Positions 17,605-25,511 of a stretch of DNA of 38,083 nucleotides are shown in pieces (positions within the stretch are counted from its first letter, which is position 1; the number at the start of each line of letters is the position of its first letter). The notes under the pieces were generated by a model. That model saw only the letters and a program-made list of their open reading frames with translations. It was not told the DNA's origin and made no database searches. The stretch is from contig JAUHYO010000003.1 in the NCBI GenBank assembly GCA_030426325.1, positions 1 through 38,083 on the forward strand, written 5' to 3'. The stretch is from Gammaproteobacteria bacterium. Its GTDB lineage: Bacteria; Pseudomonadota; Gammaproteobacteria; Steroidobacterales; Woeseiaceae. The translations under genes and the position numbers were made by a program.

Positions 17605-18201
17605 TCAGTGACCTTGCTGCGCTTGTGGCTTATCCAGCCGAATGAAGTCGATCCAGCCAGTAAAAATCATTTTCTCATGTGTTTCCGATACGACGCCTCT
17701 GTGCATGTGAGTCATATCAGTCGGCCAGATTATCAGGTCACCCTTAATGCACTCCGTTACCAGTCCCTGGTGCGGGAACTCAGTGCCACCGTTCGGCGTG
17801 TCGGTCAAATACAGCATCCAGACCAGGGCACGATGAGCGTACTCGAGCGCATCCCTTTCGCAATGGATTGCCGGATAGCCGCCGCCCGGCGGATACTTTT
17901 GAATATTCGAGACTTTCGAAAAGCCAACAGGTCCCATGCCGGTTGCGCCGGTATCAAAATAGTACTTGTCGAGGTACTTGCTGACACACACTTCAAGCTG
18001 CTGAAAGAATGGCTCAAAGCTCCCATAGAGCTTCACTGGAATACTCATATCCATCGAGTCTTTCATGCTCTTGTCAATTCGAGCGGTTTCGCCCAATCGG
18101 CCTGGCCGGGCAAGATGCTTGTTTATGTCATATAAACCAATGATTTTGTCGCAGACTTCCGGGTCGATCTTGTAGGTTTCGATGAACGTTTTTTGAGTCA
18201 T
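17605..18201 (-). CDS. 2OG-Fe(II) oxygenase (HxE...H type)
   Basis: 198-aa non-haem iron, 2-oxoglutarate-dependent dioxygenase of the prolyl-4-hydroxylase-like superfamily. The iron site appears as IHCE (H113, E115), with the distal HRG motif at H167-R168 and a 2OG-binding-type Lys (K177) in KMIFTGW. Asp of the usual HxD is replaced by Glu, as in a branch with WHCE motifs. Other family features are GGTEFPHQ and GDLIIWP. ATG 18201 is preferred over 18246: the extra 15 residues are basic, non-family, and run into the upstream promoter region. First gene of an operon with two TPR-sulfotransferases, so hydroxylation and sulfonation of a common target is plausible (inference). Confidence 0.8.
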   Translation of the reverse strand: MTQKTFIETYKIDPEVCDKIIGLYDINKHLARPGRLGETARIDKSMKDSMDMSIPVKLYGSFEPFFQQLEVCVSKYLDKYYFDTGATGMGPVGFSKVSNIQKYPPGGGYPAIHCERDALEYAHRALVWMLYLTDTPNGGTEFPHQGLVTECIKGDLIIWPTDMTHMHRGVVSETHEKMIFTGWIDFIRLDKPQAQQGH

Positions 18202-18349
18202 GCGGCGGCCTTTTCGGGGACGAAAAGTATACACCATGGCCCGCAACCCGAATACACAGGGACATCACCATCAGCGAGTGGCAACTATTCTCTCTGATAG
18301 CAGTCCATACACTGCAGAGCGCCATGCATTCAATTGGAAGGCGGGCAAG

Positions 18350-19498
18350 ATGCACAGCAACAAGAAAACATTTCTGCTATCGATATTGCTCGGCCTGCTA
18401 AGTGCCTGCGCGAGTCCGTCAATCGTTCCGGATCAGCCTGTCATCTCGACTGCAGATCTGTTGCGTGCAACGCCGCTGGCCGGAGGTACCGATGTTCCCG
18501 ACCTGCCTGATATCGCGGTACTTGCGGTAAGTGCTGACATGCGAGATTTCCTGGATCAGCATGTCAATCGCCAGCACGGACGCACACTGAAACTACACGA
18601 ATTGCTGCAGGCAATAATCACAGAAGGTCGTTTCGGACTCGAGTATGACGAAACGACGAGGACCGCGCAGGAAACGTTTGCAGCGCGCAGGGGAAACTGC
18701 CTGTCGTTTACCAATCTGTTCGTTGCCCTGGCTCGCGAAGTCGGCATCAACGCCACCTACCAGGAAATTGACATTCCGCCGAACTGGTCTCATGAAGGTG
18801 GCGTCTATATGTTGACACGCCATGTCAACGTCATTGTTGAAACGGGAGGCAGTAACGTCAGGGAGGTCGATTTTAATATTGACGACTTCCAGAGCAGCCA
18901 CAACCGGAAGCTTATCTCCGATGCCAGGGCACTGGCACACTACTATTCCAACATCGGTGCCGAGTTCCTGCAGCAGGATAAGCCGATCGAGGCTTTGCGA
19001 TATTTTCGAAAAGCGGCTGCCAGCGATGAAGATTTTGCGCCGGTTTGGAGCAACCTGGGTGTGTTGTACTCACGGGCGAAACATTTCGACTACGCCGAAG
19101 CGGCTTACCTGCAGGCGCTGAGACTAAATCCCGGAGAGCTTGTTGCAATGAGCAACCTGGGTCAGCTTTACCAGTTTCAGGGAAAGCACGAGCTCGCCAA
19201 TCAGTATTACATGCAGAGCAATCAGCATCGCCTGCAAAACCCCTACTATCGATACCATTTGGCACGTGAAGCGTTTCTTGGCGAAAACTATGCGACGGCA
19301 ATCAAGCACCTTAAGTATTCGCTACAGAAGAAAAAAAGTGAAGATTCCTTTTACTTTCTCATGGGCTTGAGCTATCTCGGCAAAGGTGATGCAGTGGTTG
19401 CCCAGCGCTACTTAAGAAGAGCCGAAGAAATCGCTGCAGACGACGGGCTCAAACGCAGCTACCACAACAAGATCGAGCGCCTGTTCGAATCCGGCTGA
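18350..19498 (+). CDS. Transglutaminase-like lipoprotein with TPR repeats
   Basis: 382-aa predicted lipoprotein: signal LLSILLGLLSAC (lipid Cys C20). Residues about 85-180 form a transglutaminase/protease-like core with an apparent catalytic triad: C117 (RRGNCLSFTNLFVALAREVG), H158 (TRHVNVIV) and D174 (REVDFNIDD). About five TPRs follow (230-375; e.g. AEAAYLQALRLNPGELVAMSNLGQLY). The frame is open from 18200, but ATG 18350 gives the lipoprotein signal and has GGAAGG upstream. It is divergent from the 2OG oxygenase operon with about 150 bp between them. A role in processing or cross-linking envelope proteins is possible; no named orthologue is recognised. Confidence 0.8.
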   Translation: MHSNKKTFLLSILLGLLSACASPSIVPDQPVISTADLLRATPLAGGTDVPDLPDIAVLAVSADMRDFLDQHVNRQHGRTLKLHELLQAIITEGRFGLEYDETTRTAQETFAARRGNCLSFTNLFVALAREVGINATYQEIDIPPNWSHEGGVYMLTRHVNVIVETGGSNVREVDFNIDDFQSSHNRKLISDARALAHYYSNIGAEFLQQDKPIEALRYFRKAAASDEDFAPVWSNLGVLYSRAKHFDYAEAAYLQALRLNPGELVAMSNLGQLYQFQGKHELANQYYMQSNQHRLQNPYYRYHLAREAFLGENYATAIKHLKYSLQKKKSEDSFYFLMGLSYLGKGDAVVAQRYLRRAEEIAADDGLKRSYHNKIERLFESG

Positions 19499-19514
19499 TG
19501 GCCTTCTCGCCAGA

Positions 19515-20567
19515 TCAACCGAATTTCTCGAGGCTCGAGGCGACCAACTCCGAATCCGCGGCAAGACCATCCATCCATGTCATGGCGTCACGAATCTCAC
19601 CTGAAAATGCCGATCTTGAATTCGCCAGAATGGCGGCACGAGTATCCGCGTTGTATTCATGTTCGGGTGCTTTTGAATAAGTTCGCAGGACATCGCTTTG
19701 TATTGCACTCTCAATATTCCCGCTATCCGTCGCGATACCCAGAAAGTCCGCTGTCGATCTGAGCGTCTCAGCAGGCTGTGCGATGAAAACCTCGAAGTCG
19801 AGTGGCAGGATGTCGCCAGCTTGCGCGTCGAGCGAGCTCACTGCACTGACTGTTTCGCTCAGCCAGCTCAGCGCTGCGAGCTGACCCGGATTCAACTCAT
19901 GCAGGACCAGTTCAAGTCCGGTTGCCTGCTTCAGGCGCTGCAGCCTGATCTGCGCGAAGCCTTTCAGGTCCTGAAGTGCATTCTCTCCGGCGAGCAAGGT
20001 TGTAATGTGCGTCTCGGGGCGATTGAAAACGAACACGAATCGCGCCCCGGGAACGACGGATCGAATTGCTGGCAACAGGTCGGTACAAATACTCGTCGCC
20101 TTAACCACGGTATGGTCGGCACCGCGACTCCACATTTTTGAAAGAACCTGCAGCCGTTCAAGCAGCGACTCATGAGAAAGAAACGAGCGTCCCTCGGCCG
20201 CATCGGCCAAGTCCTGCGCCAGCACTCGAAGCGGCAGTGGCTCACGCAGACTTTGCGTGGCTTCCAGCCGCTGAAGCAATCGTGACAATAACGTCGACCC
20301 GCAGTGCCCGACATGAAAAATGTAGCTCGGCGGATTGCCGAATGGCGTCTTCTCAAAAATATCTGCGATCGCCTGCCAGGCAATCCAGGTTCCCCTGGTT
20401 GTCTGCTGCAATACTCGCTGATCGAGAAAGCTCGCCGCGCGAATCTCATCGGCACTCAGCTCGACAAGCAACACATTGTCGTTGATCAGGTTCAGACTGT
20501 GCGGAAATATGTCGGCGCGCTCGGGCAGATTATTGGTCCAGTCGGTGAGCGAGTTCGATGCATTCAT
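19515..20567 (-). CDS. Sulfotransferase-like P-loop protein, altered PAPS loop (second copy)
   Basis: 350-aa relative of the protein at 12975-14030. The loop reads YIFHVGHCGSTLLSRLL (C89) followed by ATQSLREPLPLR, i.e. the Arg of the normal PRSGT loop is again Cys. The segment ARFVFVFNRPETHITTLLAGE resembles a sulfotransferase 3'-phosphate motif (R...S/T). The N-terminal LSADEIRAASFLDQRVL region is shared with the paralogue. No signal peptide. Converges with the transglutaminase-like gene (16-bp gap) and is divergent from the PKHD hydroxylase gene. Function not established; the shared deviation suggests a distinct subfamily rather than decay. Confidence 0.65.
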   Translation of the reverse strand: MNASNSLTDWTNNLPERADIFPHSLNLINDNVLLVELSADEIRAASFLDQRVLQQTTRGTWIAWQAIADIFEKTPFGNPPSYIFHVGHCGSTLLSRLLQRLEATQSLREPLPLRVLAQDLADAAEGRSFLSHESLLERLQVLSKMWSRGADHTVVKATSICTDLLPAIRSVVPGARFVFVFNRPETHITTLLAGENALQDLKGFAQIRLQRLKQATGLELVLHELNPGQLAALSWLSETVSAVSSLDAQAGDILPLDFEVFIAQPAETLRSTADFLGIATDSGNIESAIQSDVLRTYSKAPEHEYNADTRAAILANSRSAFSGEIRDAMTWMDGLAADSELVASSLEKFG

Positions 20568-20635
20568 ATGGAGAAATTCTCGTGTCTATAGTGCTGGTGT
20601 TTCACGCGATACGCAGATTGTACGTTGAGCGGGTA

Positions 20636-20675
20636 TATAATTGACTTGAGTATGAAGAAAACTTAGTTTTCTCAT
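20636..20675 (+). promoter_or_regulatory. Consensus -10 and leader hairpin before the PKHD hydroxylase
   Basis: A perfect TATAAT (20636-20641) lies 68 bp before the gene start. Just beyond the expected start of transcription is an inverted repeat: ATGA-a-GAAAAC (20652-20662), TTA loop, GTTTTC-TCAT (20666-20675), with one bulged base. It would form a hairpin at the 5' end of the mRNA or act as an operator. No matching -35 is evident. Confidence 0.4.
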
Positions 20676-20708
20676 CCCCGCACCGCAACCCACGAAGAAG
20701 CGACGATC

Positions 20709-21374
20709 ATGATACTAGAGATCCATGACTTCCTGAGCCCGACAGAACTTCAGCGCCTGCAGCAAATTGGCGCAGAATCGACCTTTCTCGACGGCCGCCT
20801 GAGCAATCCCCACAACAAGACCAAGAAAAACGAGCAGATTGATCATTCGGCACCCGGCTACCAGGAATCCAGTCAACTGGTGGCCAACGCCATGCTGCGT
20901 CATGAAGGTTTTCGCGACTTTGCAATGCCGAACAAGATTGCACCGCCCCTGATGTGTAAGTACGAGGTCGGTATGGCCTATGGTGCACATTCCGACGTCG
21001 CACTATTGCCACTTAAGAAGCTCCAGATGGTGTTGCGATCGGATATATCGATAACGGTTTTCCTGAATGACCCGGCAAGCTACGACGGCGGCGAGCTGGT
21101 ACTGCATCTCGAGAGCCGCAAGGTACCCATCAAGCTTCCGGCCGGCGGCCTCGTCGCCTATCCATCCACATTGCTGCATGAAGTTGCCGAAGTCACGCGT
21201 GGTCAGCGCCTGGTGGCAATTACCTTCGTCGAGAGCCAGATTATTGACGAACGGCAGCGCCACATGATTTACAGTCTCGGCGAGGTATCGGCGCTGGAAG
21301 GGCTGACGATGAAACCGGAGAATCGACTGCGCCTGGACCTCGTTCGACAAAACCTGATCAGAATGTGGTCCTGA
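20709..21374 (+). CDS. PKHD-type Fe(II)/2OG hydroxylase (YbiX/PiuC-like)
   Basis: 221-aa dioxygenase of the PKHD hydroxylase family (E. coli YbiX, P. aeruginosa PiuC; similar length). Iron ligands are H94 and D96 (YGAHSDVAL) and H157 (TLLHEVAEV), with 2OG-binding R167 (RGQRLVAITFVES). Family blocks DGGELVLH and LPAGGLVAYPS are present. Homologues are often iron-regulated and lie beside TonB-dependent receptors; a TonB receptor is in this window about 7 kb away. The substrate of the family is not established. Single gene with its own apparent promoter, convergent with the esterase gene. Confidence 0.92.
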   Translation: MILEIHDFLSPTELQRLQQIGAESTFLDGRLSNPHNKTKKNEQIDHSAPGYQESSQLVANAMLRHEGFRDFAMPNKIAPPLMCKYEVGMAYGAHSDVALLPLKKLQMVLRSDISITVFLNDPASYDGGELVLHLESRKVPIKLPAGGLVAYPSTLLHEVAEVTRGQRLVAITFVESQIIDERQRHMIYSLGEVSALEGLTMKPENRLRLDLVRQNLIRMWS

Positions 21375-21384
21375 TTCCGGTTCG

Positions 21385-22152
21385 CTATTTCTTCTCGGGA
21401 AAAAACGTCTTGAGCACGTCATCCAGCAATGGGGTCCAGTTTCGCCAATTGTGCCCTTCCCGTACAACGAAATAAGTTACGTCATACCCTTTTCGATCCA
21501 GCACACGTTTGAATCGCTTTACCGATGCCAGATTGTCGTTCTGAGTCCCCGCACTAAGAAATATCTTCAATGGAAGTAAATCTCGCTCTTCGTAAGACTC
21601 ACTCACGACATCGACATGATCACTGCTAGCCGGCGATTGCATACCGATTCCGGAAAAGATATTCGAAAGCATCAGCCCGAAACACGCGCTGTTCAGGCCA
21701 CCAAACGAAATGCCGAGAATTGCCCGATCTTCACGTGACAGGCTGACCGGCTCATCTCGGCTAATCGTTGGGACAAGTTCGTCGGCGAAAAAAGCCGCAA
21801 AATCGGCGTTGCACATGAACTGAGCATTGCGGCGGTCGACTTCAAGCCTGTCGGGATTTCGACTGTCCAGAAAAACGACAAGTACCGGCGCAACAACCCC
21901 GGCGTCAATAGCCTCATCCAATACGGGTTTGAATCCGCCTTTTTCAAGATACCTCTGCCCATCCGTAACATAGAGGGTTGGCAGCTGGTCGTCCGCCGAC
22001 GTGCCCGCCGGCCGGTAAACACGATACTGTAAGTCGTAACCCAGGTGCTCGCTGAATATTCTCTGGTTTGCGCCAAGCATCCCTTCGGACGCAGCCGATC
22101 CGGCAGTTGCCAACAACGCCATCAGTAAATATAAAAATCGCATTCGCTTCAT
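21385..22152 (-). CDS. Exported alpha/beta-hydrolase, esterase-D/Fes type
   Basis: 255-aa protein of the putative esterase family (PF00756-like), which includes enterochelin esterases and S-formylglutathione hydrolases. Signal peptide to about residue 21 (LLATAGSA). Nucleophile elbow GISFGG (S149); catalytic His probably H234 (VREGHNWRNW); acid possibly D206 (AGTQNDN). EGHNWRNW is typical of Fes-like members. It follows the small exported protein gene by 3 bp, so the two are one operon. Substrate unknown; a siderophore ester is one possibility given the TonB receptor nearby, but nothing here proves it. Confidence 0.85.
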   Translation of the reverse strand: MKRMRFLYLLMALLATAGSAASEGMLGANQRIFSEHLGYDLQYRVYRPAGTSADDQLPTLYVTDGQRYLEKGGFKPVLDEAIDAGVVAPVLVVFLDSRNPDRLEVDRRNAQFMCNADFAAFFADELVPTISRDEPVSLSREDRAILGISFGGLNSACFGLMLSNIFSGIGMQSPASSDHVDVVSESYEERDLLPLKIFLSAGTQNDNLASVKRFKRVLDRKGYDVTYFVVREGHNWRNWTPLLDDVLKTFFPEKK

Positions 22153-22155
22153 GAT

Positions 22156-22638
22156 CTAACGCACTCGTTTCACACGGGTCGACTTGCCCGTTTCGGCAAC
22201 CAGGAAGTAGGAGCCGAGCATCCCCGACTTGATTTCCGCTTCGAAAGGCACTGGCAAATTCCAGCTTCCCTTGCTGCTCTGTTTCCAGACGTTGCCATCG
22301 GATGTATGGAAGAAATAAATGCCGTTCGCAGCTTTTTGGATATCGACGATTGTTACTGTTAGCTGGTCGATCGAAACGACCGGTTCTGTTTTCCTGATTC
22401 CGAAATTTTCTTTTTGAACCTGCTGCAATTGCTTCTGGCTGAATACCTGACCATCGGCAATTGTGTCGTAGCAAAGCAGACGCTCGGCGTCAGCCTTGAT
22501 TTCCCTGCAGCCCTCGATTTCGGTGATGGCTACAAATTCTTCGGCCAGGGCCGCCTGCCCAAGGACGAGCGGCGCCAGAACTGTCAGCAACAGACGATAC
22601 GAAGTCGGGAATATTCGTTGAACAGAAGCATGATTCAT
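22156..22638 (-). CDS. Small exported protein of unknown function
   Basis: 160-aa protein starting MNHASVQRIFPTSYRLL with a signal peptide ending about ALAEE; an in-frame ATG at 22677 only adds 13 residues. The mature N-terminus has ITEIEGCREIKADAERLLCYD, a Cys-spaced 'C..I....RL.CYD' pattern seen in several exported families (including VasI-like proteins) and probably forming a disulfide. The C-terminal half (about 85-160) is beta-rich and includes GNVWKQSSKGSW. It is co-transcribed with the esterase. I do not recognise a specific family. Confidence 0.7.
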   Translation of the reverse strand: MNHASVQRIFPTSYRLLLTVLAPLVLGQAALAEEFVAITEIEGCREIKADAERLLCYDTIADGQVFSQKQLQQVQKENFGIRKTEPVVSIDQLTVTIVDIQKAANGIYFFHTSDGNVWKQSSKGSWNLPVPFEAEIKSGMLGSYFLVAETGKSTRVKRVR

Positions 22639-22930
22639 GAAACTTATTCCTGAAATTGTGTCCAAAAGTTTTTCCATAAGTGCTTTTTTTGCAATGTTTG
22701 CGGACCGGGTCGGACAGCGCGGACGAAGACTATCAAATCAGCGCAGCGCGATCAGCTGCATATGCGAAACAAGTCTATATGACGTGTGGGTATATTGTTG
22801 ATTTTTATACATATTACCGAGAGATCGAAACGCGGGCCCGGTCCACAGCGTCCGCGGCAATTGCTCCATTCGTGCAAGGACTCTTGTTAAACTACGCGTT
22901 GCATTTTGTCATCGTTACCAAGGTGTACTC
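22639..22930. other. Divergent intergenic region upstream of the DUF547 cluster
   Basis: 292 bp, AT-richer than its surroundings, between the divergent small exported gene and the first DUF547 gene. A possible promoter for the latter is TTGTTA, 17 nt, TGTCAT just before the start codon. An 84-codon open frame (22680-22934) has no ribosome-binding site or family resemblance and I do not call it. Confidence 0.35.
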
Positions 22931-24166
22931 ATGATCAAGAATAAACTTTCCCTTGCTCTCGCATGGTGTGGACTCCTGCTGGGCTCCGTTTCGGTAAACG
23001 CCGCCGAATTGGACGTTCCCGAACCCTTCCGGGGCTTTGACAACACGTCAACCTACAAGATTAGCTACGATGATCTGACAGCAGTATTGAAGGCGGTGGT
23101 TGTCGATGTGGGTCGCTCAACCCGGGAGGTTGCCGGGCAGGCTGAAGTCAAGACCGGGACGCGCGCACGTGCCAAGGTAAAACGCCTCACAGCCAACGAA
23201 GGCAACAAGTTTTACTACGAAACATTCAAGGACAATGAAGCCAGTCGCCAGTATCTTCAAAAAATACAGGCGGAACTGGAAGCTCTGCCTACAGAAGCAC
23301 CGCTGAAGTATTTTTCGCGTGACGAGCAGCTCGCCTACTGGCTCAATCTCTACAATGTCACGCTGCTGAACCAGATCATCGCCGAGTATCCGAAACGCGA
23401 CTTGAAAAAGCTGTTTCGTGCCAAGGACTCCATCCTGGACAGGAAGCTGCTCACGGTTGCCGGAATCCCGCTGAGCCTGAATGACATCCAGTTCACGATC
23501 CTGAAAGAAAACTATGACAGCAACCCGCTGATTCTGTACGGCCTGTACCAGGGCTATGTTGGTGGTCCCGATATTCGTAAGACCGCCTACACCAGCGCCG
23601 ATGTCTATTACGCGCTGGAAAACAACGCGCGGGACTTCATCAACTCCAATCGCGGCACCTTTAGCCGGGACGCGCGAACCTTCCGCGTTTCAAGCTTCTA
23701 CGATCGCAACCGGGCATTTTTTCCGAATTTCGAGACCGATCTGACCGCACACCTGATGCACTACCTGGAAGGCAGCGAGCGCGGCGAACTGCAGGCCGCA
23801 AGTTCACTGAAGCCGGATATTCATGACTGGACCGTCACCGATATGGGTGGCACCCACAGGGACACCGGTGGCAGCCTGGCCGACAGCCGTGCGGCCCTGC
23901 TGGGATCAATGCAAAGCACAACACCGGATCCAAACAACCCCGGACAACTTTTGGGCGCGACGGTTGGCTCCGGATCCAGCTACGCTGCAGCAAAAGGACA
24001 GAAGCTGACACGATATGACCCTGAACTGCTGATCAAGCTTCAGACAATCAACGAGAACCGCATGAATGAGAATCAGCGCAACGCCAATGTCACGATTGAG
24101 GAACTCGAAGACGATGCGGAAGCATCGGACAGTGCACCTGCACCGGAAAGCGACGACAACAACTAG
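22931..24166 (+). CDS. DUF547-like exported protein, copy 1
   Basis: 411-aa exported protein (signal to about residue 25, SVNAAE) of the DUF547 type. The core has SRDEQLAYWLNLYNVTLLNQIIAEYP and GIPLSLNDIQFTILK, matching DUF547's 'AFWINxYNAxxI...LSLDDIEHxILR'. The next block, where typical members have HFAxxCAS..CP, reads LYGLYQGYVGGPDIRKTAYT: the conserved His/Cys residues are missing. After a low-complexity Gly/Ser stretch it ends in an acidic tail (ELEDDAEASDSAPAPESDDNN). AAGGTG ribosome-binding site precedes ATG. First of three tandem paralogues. Biochemical function unknown. Confidence 0.85.
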   Translation: MIKNKLSLALAWCGLLLGSVSVNAAELDVPEPFRGFDNTSTYKISYDDLTAVLKAVVVDVGRSTREVAGQAEVKTGTRARAKVKRLTANEGNKFYYETFKDNEASRQYLQKIQAELEALPTEAPLKYFSRDEQLAYWLNLYNVTLLNQIIAEYPKRDLKKLFRAKDSILDRKLLTVAGIPLSLNDIQFTILKENYDSNPLILYGLYQGYVGGPDIRKTAYTSADVYYALENNARDFINSNRGTFSRDARTFRVSSFYDRNRAFFPNFETDLTAHLMHYLEGSERGELQAASSLKPDIHDWTVTDMGGTHRDTGGSLADSRAALLGSMQSTTPDPNNPGQLLGATVGSGSSYAAAKGQKLTRYDPELLIKLQTINENRMNENQRNANVTIEELEDDAEASDSAPAPESDDNN

Positions 24167-24197
24167 ACCTATAGAAAATCAAGTCGGGGGAGAAGCA

Positions 24198-25382
24198 ATG
24201 AAGAAGATATATTCGTCGGTAGTTCTGATCGGTCTCGCGATGCTCGGCAATGTGGCGGCCAGCGCTGCCGAGTCGAGCGTTCCCGAGCCCTTCCGGGGAT
24301 TCGACAATACCTCCAAGTATTCGATCAACTATGACGACCTGACCGGTTTGCTGAAGGCGGTGGTTGTCGATGTCGGCCGGTCGAGCCGGGAAATTGCCGA
24401 ACCACCGAAGACCAAGACTGGAACGCGTACACGCGCCAAGGTAAAGCGGCTCACTGCCAATGAAGGCAACAAGTTCTACTACGAAACGTTCAAAGACAGT
24501 GAAGAAAGCGCAGAGTACCTGCGCGGCATTCAGGAGAATCTCGCACAGCTGCCGTCCGAGGCGCCGCTGAAATATTTCTCGCGTGACGAACAACTGGCCT
24601 ACTGGCTCAATCTCTACAATGTCACATTATTGAATCAAATCATCGCGGAATATCCGAAACGCGACTTGAAGAAACTGTTTCGCGGAAAGAATTCAATTCT
24701 CGACAAGAAATTGCTCACGGTCGCGGGCATCCCACTGAGCCTGAACGACATTCAGTTTACGATCCTGAAAGAAAACTACGACACTAGCCCGCTGGTTCTG
24801 TACGGCCTGTACCAGGGCTACGTCGGCGGGCCGGATATTCGCAAGACCGCCTACACCGGCGCGGACGTCTATTACGCCCTGGAAAACAATGCCCGGGATT
24901 TCATCAACTCGAACCGCGGTACTTTCAGCCGGGACGAAAGAACATTCCGGGTGTCGAGCTTTTACGACCGCAACCGGGCGTTTTTCCCGAATTTCGAAGC
25001 CGACCTGACTGCGCACCTGATGATGTACCTTGAAGGCTACGAACGGAATGAGCTGCAGGCGGCGAGTTCATTGAAGCCGGACATTGACGACTGGACAGTC
25101 ACCGACATGGGCGGCACTCACCGGGAGATCGGCGGTAGCCTGGCCGACAGCCGGGCAGCGTTGCTGGATTCAGTTAAAGGCACGACACCCGCGGATGGTG
25201 GCGGCGTCATGGCGGCCGCAGCCGGCTACGGCTCGACTTCGATGGCGGCAAAAGGCAAGAAAATCAGCCGTCTCGATCCCGAGTTGCTCGAGAAACTGGT
25301 CAAGATCGACGAGGATCGCATGAACGAAAACCAGCGAAATGCCAGCGTCACGATTGAAGATGTGGAGGACGATGACGAATAG
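24198..25382 (+). CDS. DUF547-like exported protein, copy 2
   Basis: 394-aa close paralogue of copy 1, with long identical blocks (e.g. VKRLTANEGNKFYYETFKD, LAYWLNLYNVTLLNQIIAEY). ATG 24198 has GGGGGAG five bases upstream and yields a signal peptide (MKKIYSSVVLIGLAMLGNVAASA); the frame extends back to 24066 inside copy 1, but that is not coding. The gap after copy 1 is 31 bp, so they are co-transcribed. The block without His/Cys (LYGLYQGYVGGPDIRK) is retained exactly, so the change predates this duplication. The tail is shorter: VTIEDVEDDDE. Confidence 0.86.
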   Translation: MKKIYSSVVLIGLAMLGNVAASAAESSVPEPFRGFDNTSKYSINYDDLTGLLKAVVVDVGRSSREIAEPPKTKTGTRTRAKVKRLTANEGNKFYYETFKDSEESAEYLRGIQENLAQLPSEAPLKYFSRDEQLAYWLNLYNVTLLNQIIAEYPKRDLKKLFRGKNSILDKKLLTVAGIPLSLNDIQFTILKENYDTSPLVLYGLYQGYVGGPDIRKTAYTGADVYYALENNARDFINSNRGTFSRDERTFRVSSFYDRNRAFFPNFEADLTAHLMMYLEGYERNELQAASSLKPDIDDWTVTDMGGTHREIGGSLADSRAALLDSVKGTTPADGGGVMAAAAGYGSTSMAAKGKKISRLDPELLEKLVKIDEDRMNENQRNASVTIEDVEDDDE

Positions 25383-25511
25383 ACCATTAAATTCAGTCGC
25401 TTAAATCCTCATGGAACTCTACGTGGCGATCTGCATCTAAAATTTGAGTACAAAGAGCCACTCGCCGGCTTGGCGCTCGAAAACGGCGAGCAATGTGTCG
25501 GGGGAGTGCGC

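Noticed and set aside
22680-22934. 84-codon frame before DUF547 copy 1
   Set aside because: It lies in an AT-rich promoter region, lacks a ribosome-binding site, overlaps the next start codon and has no recognisable features.
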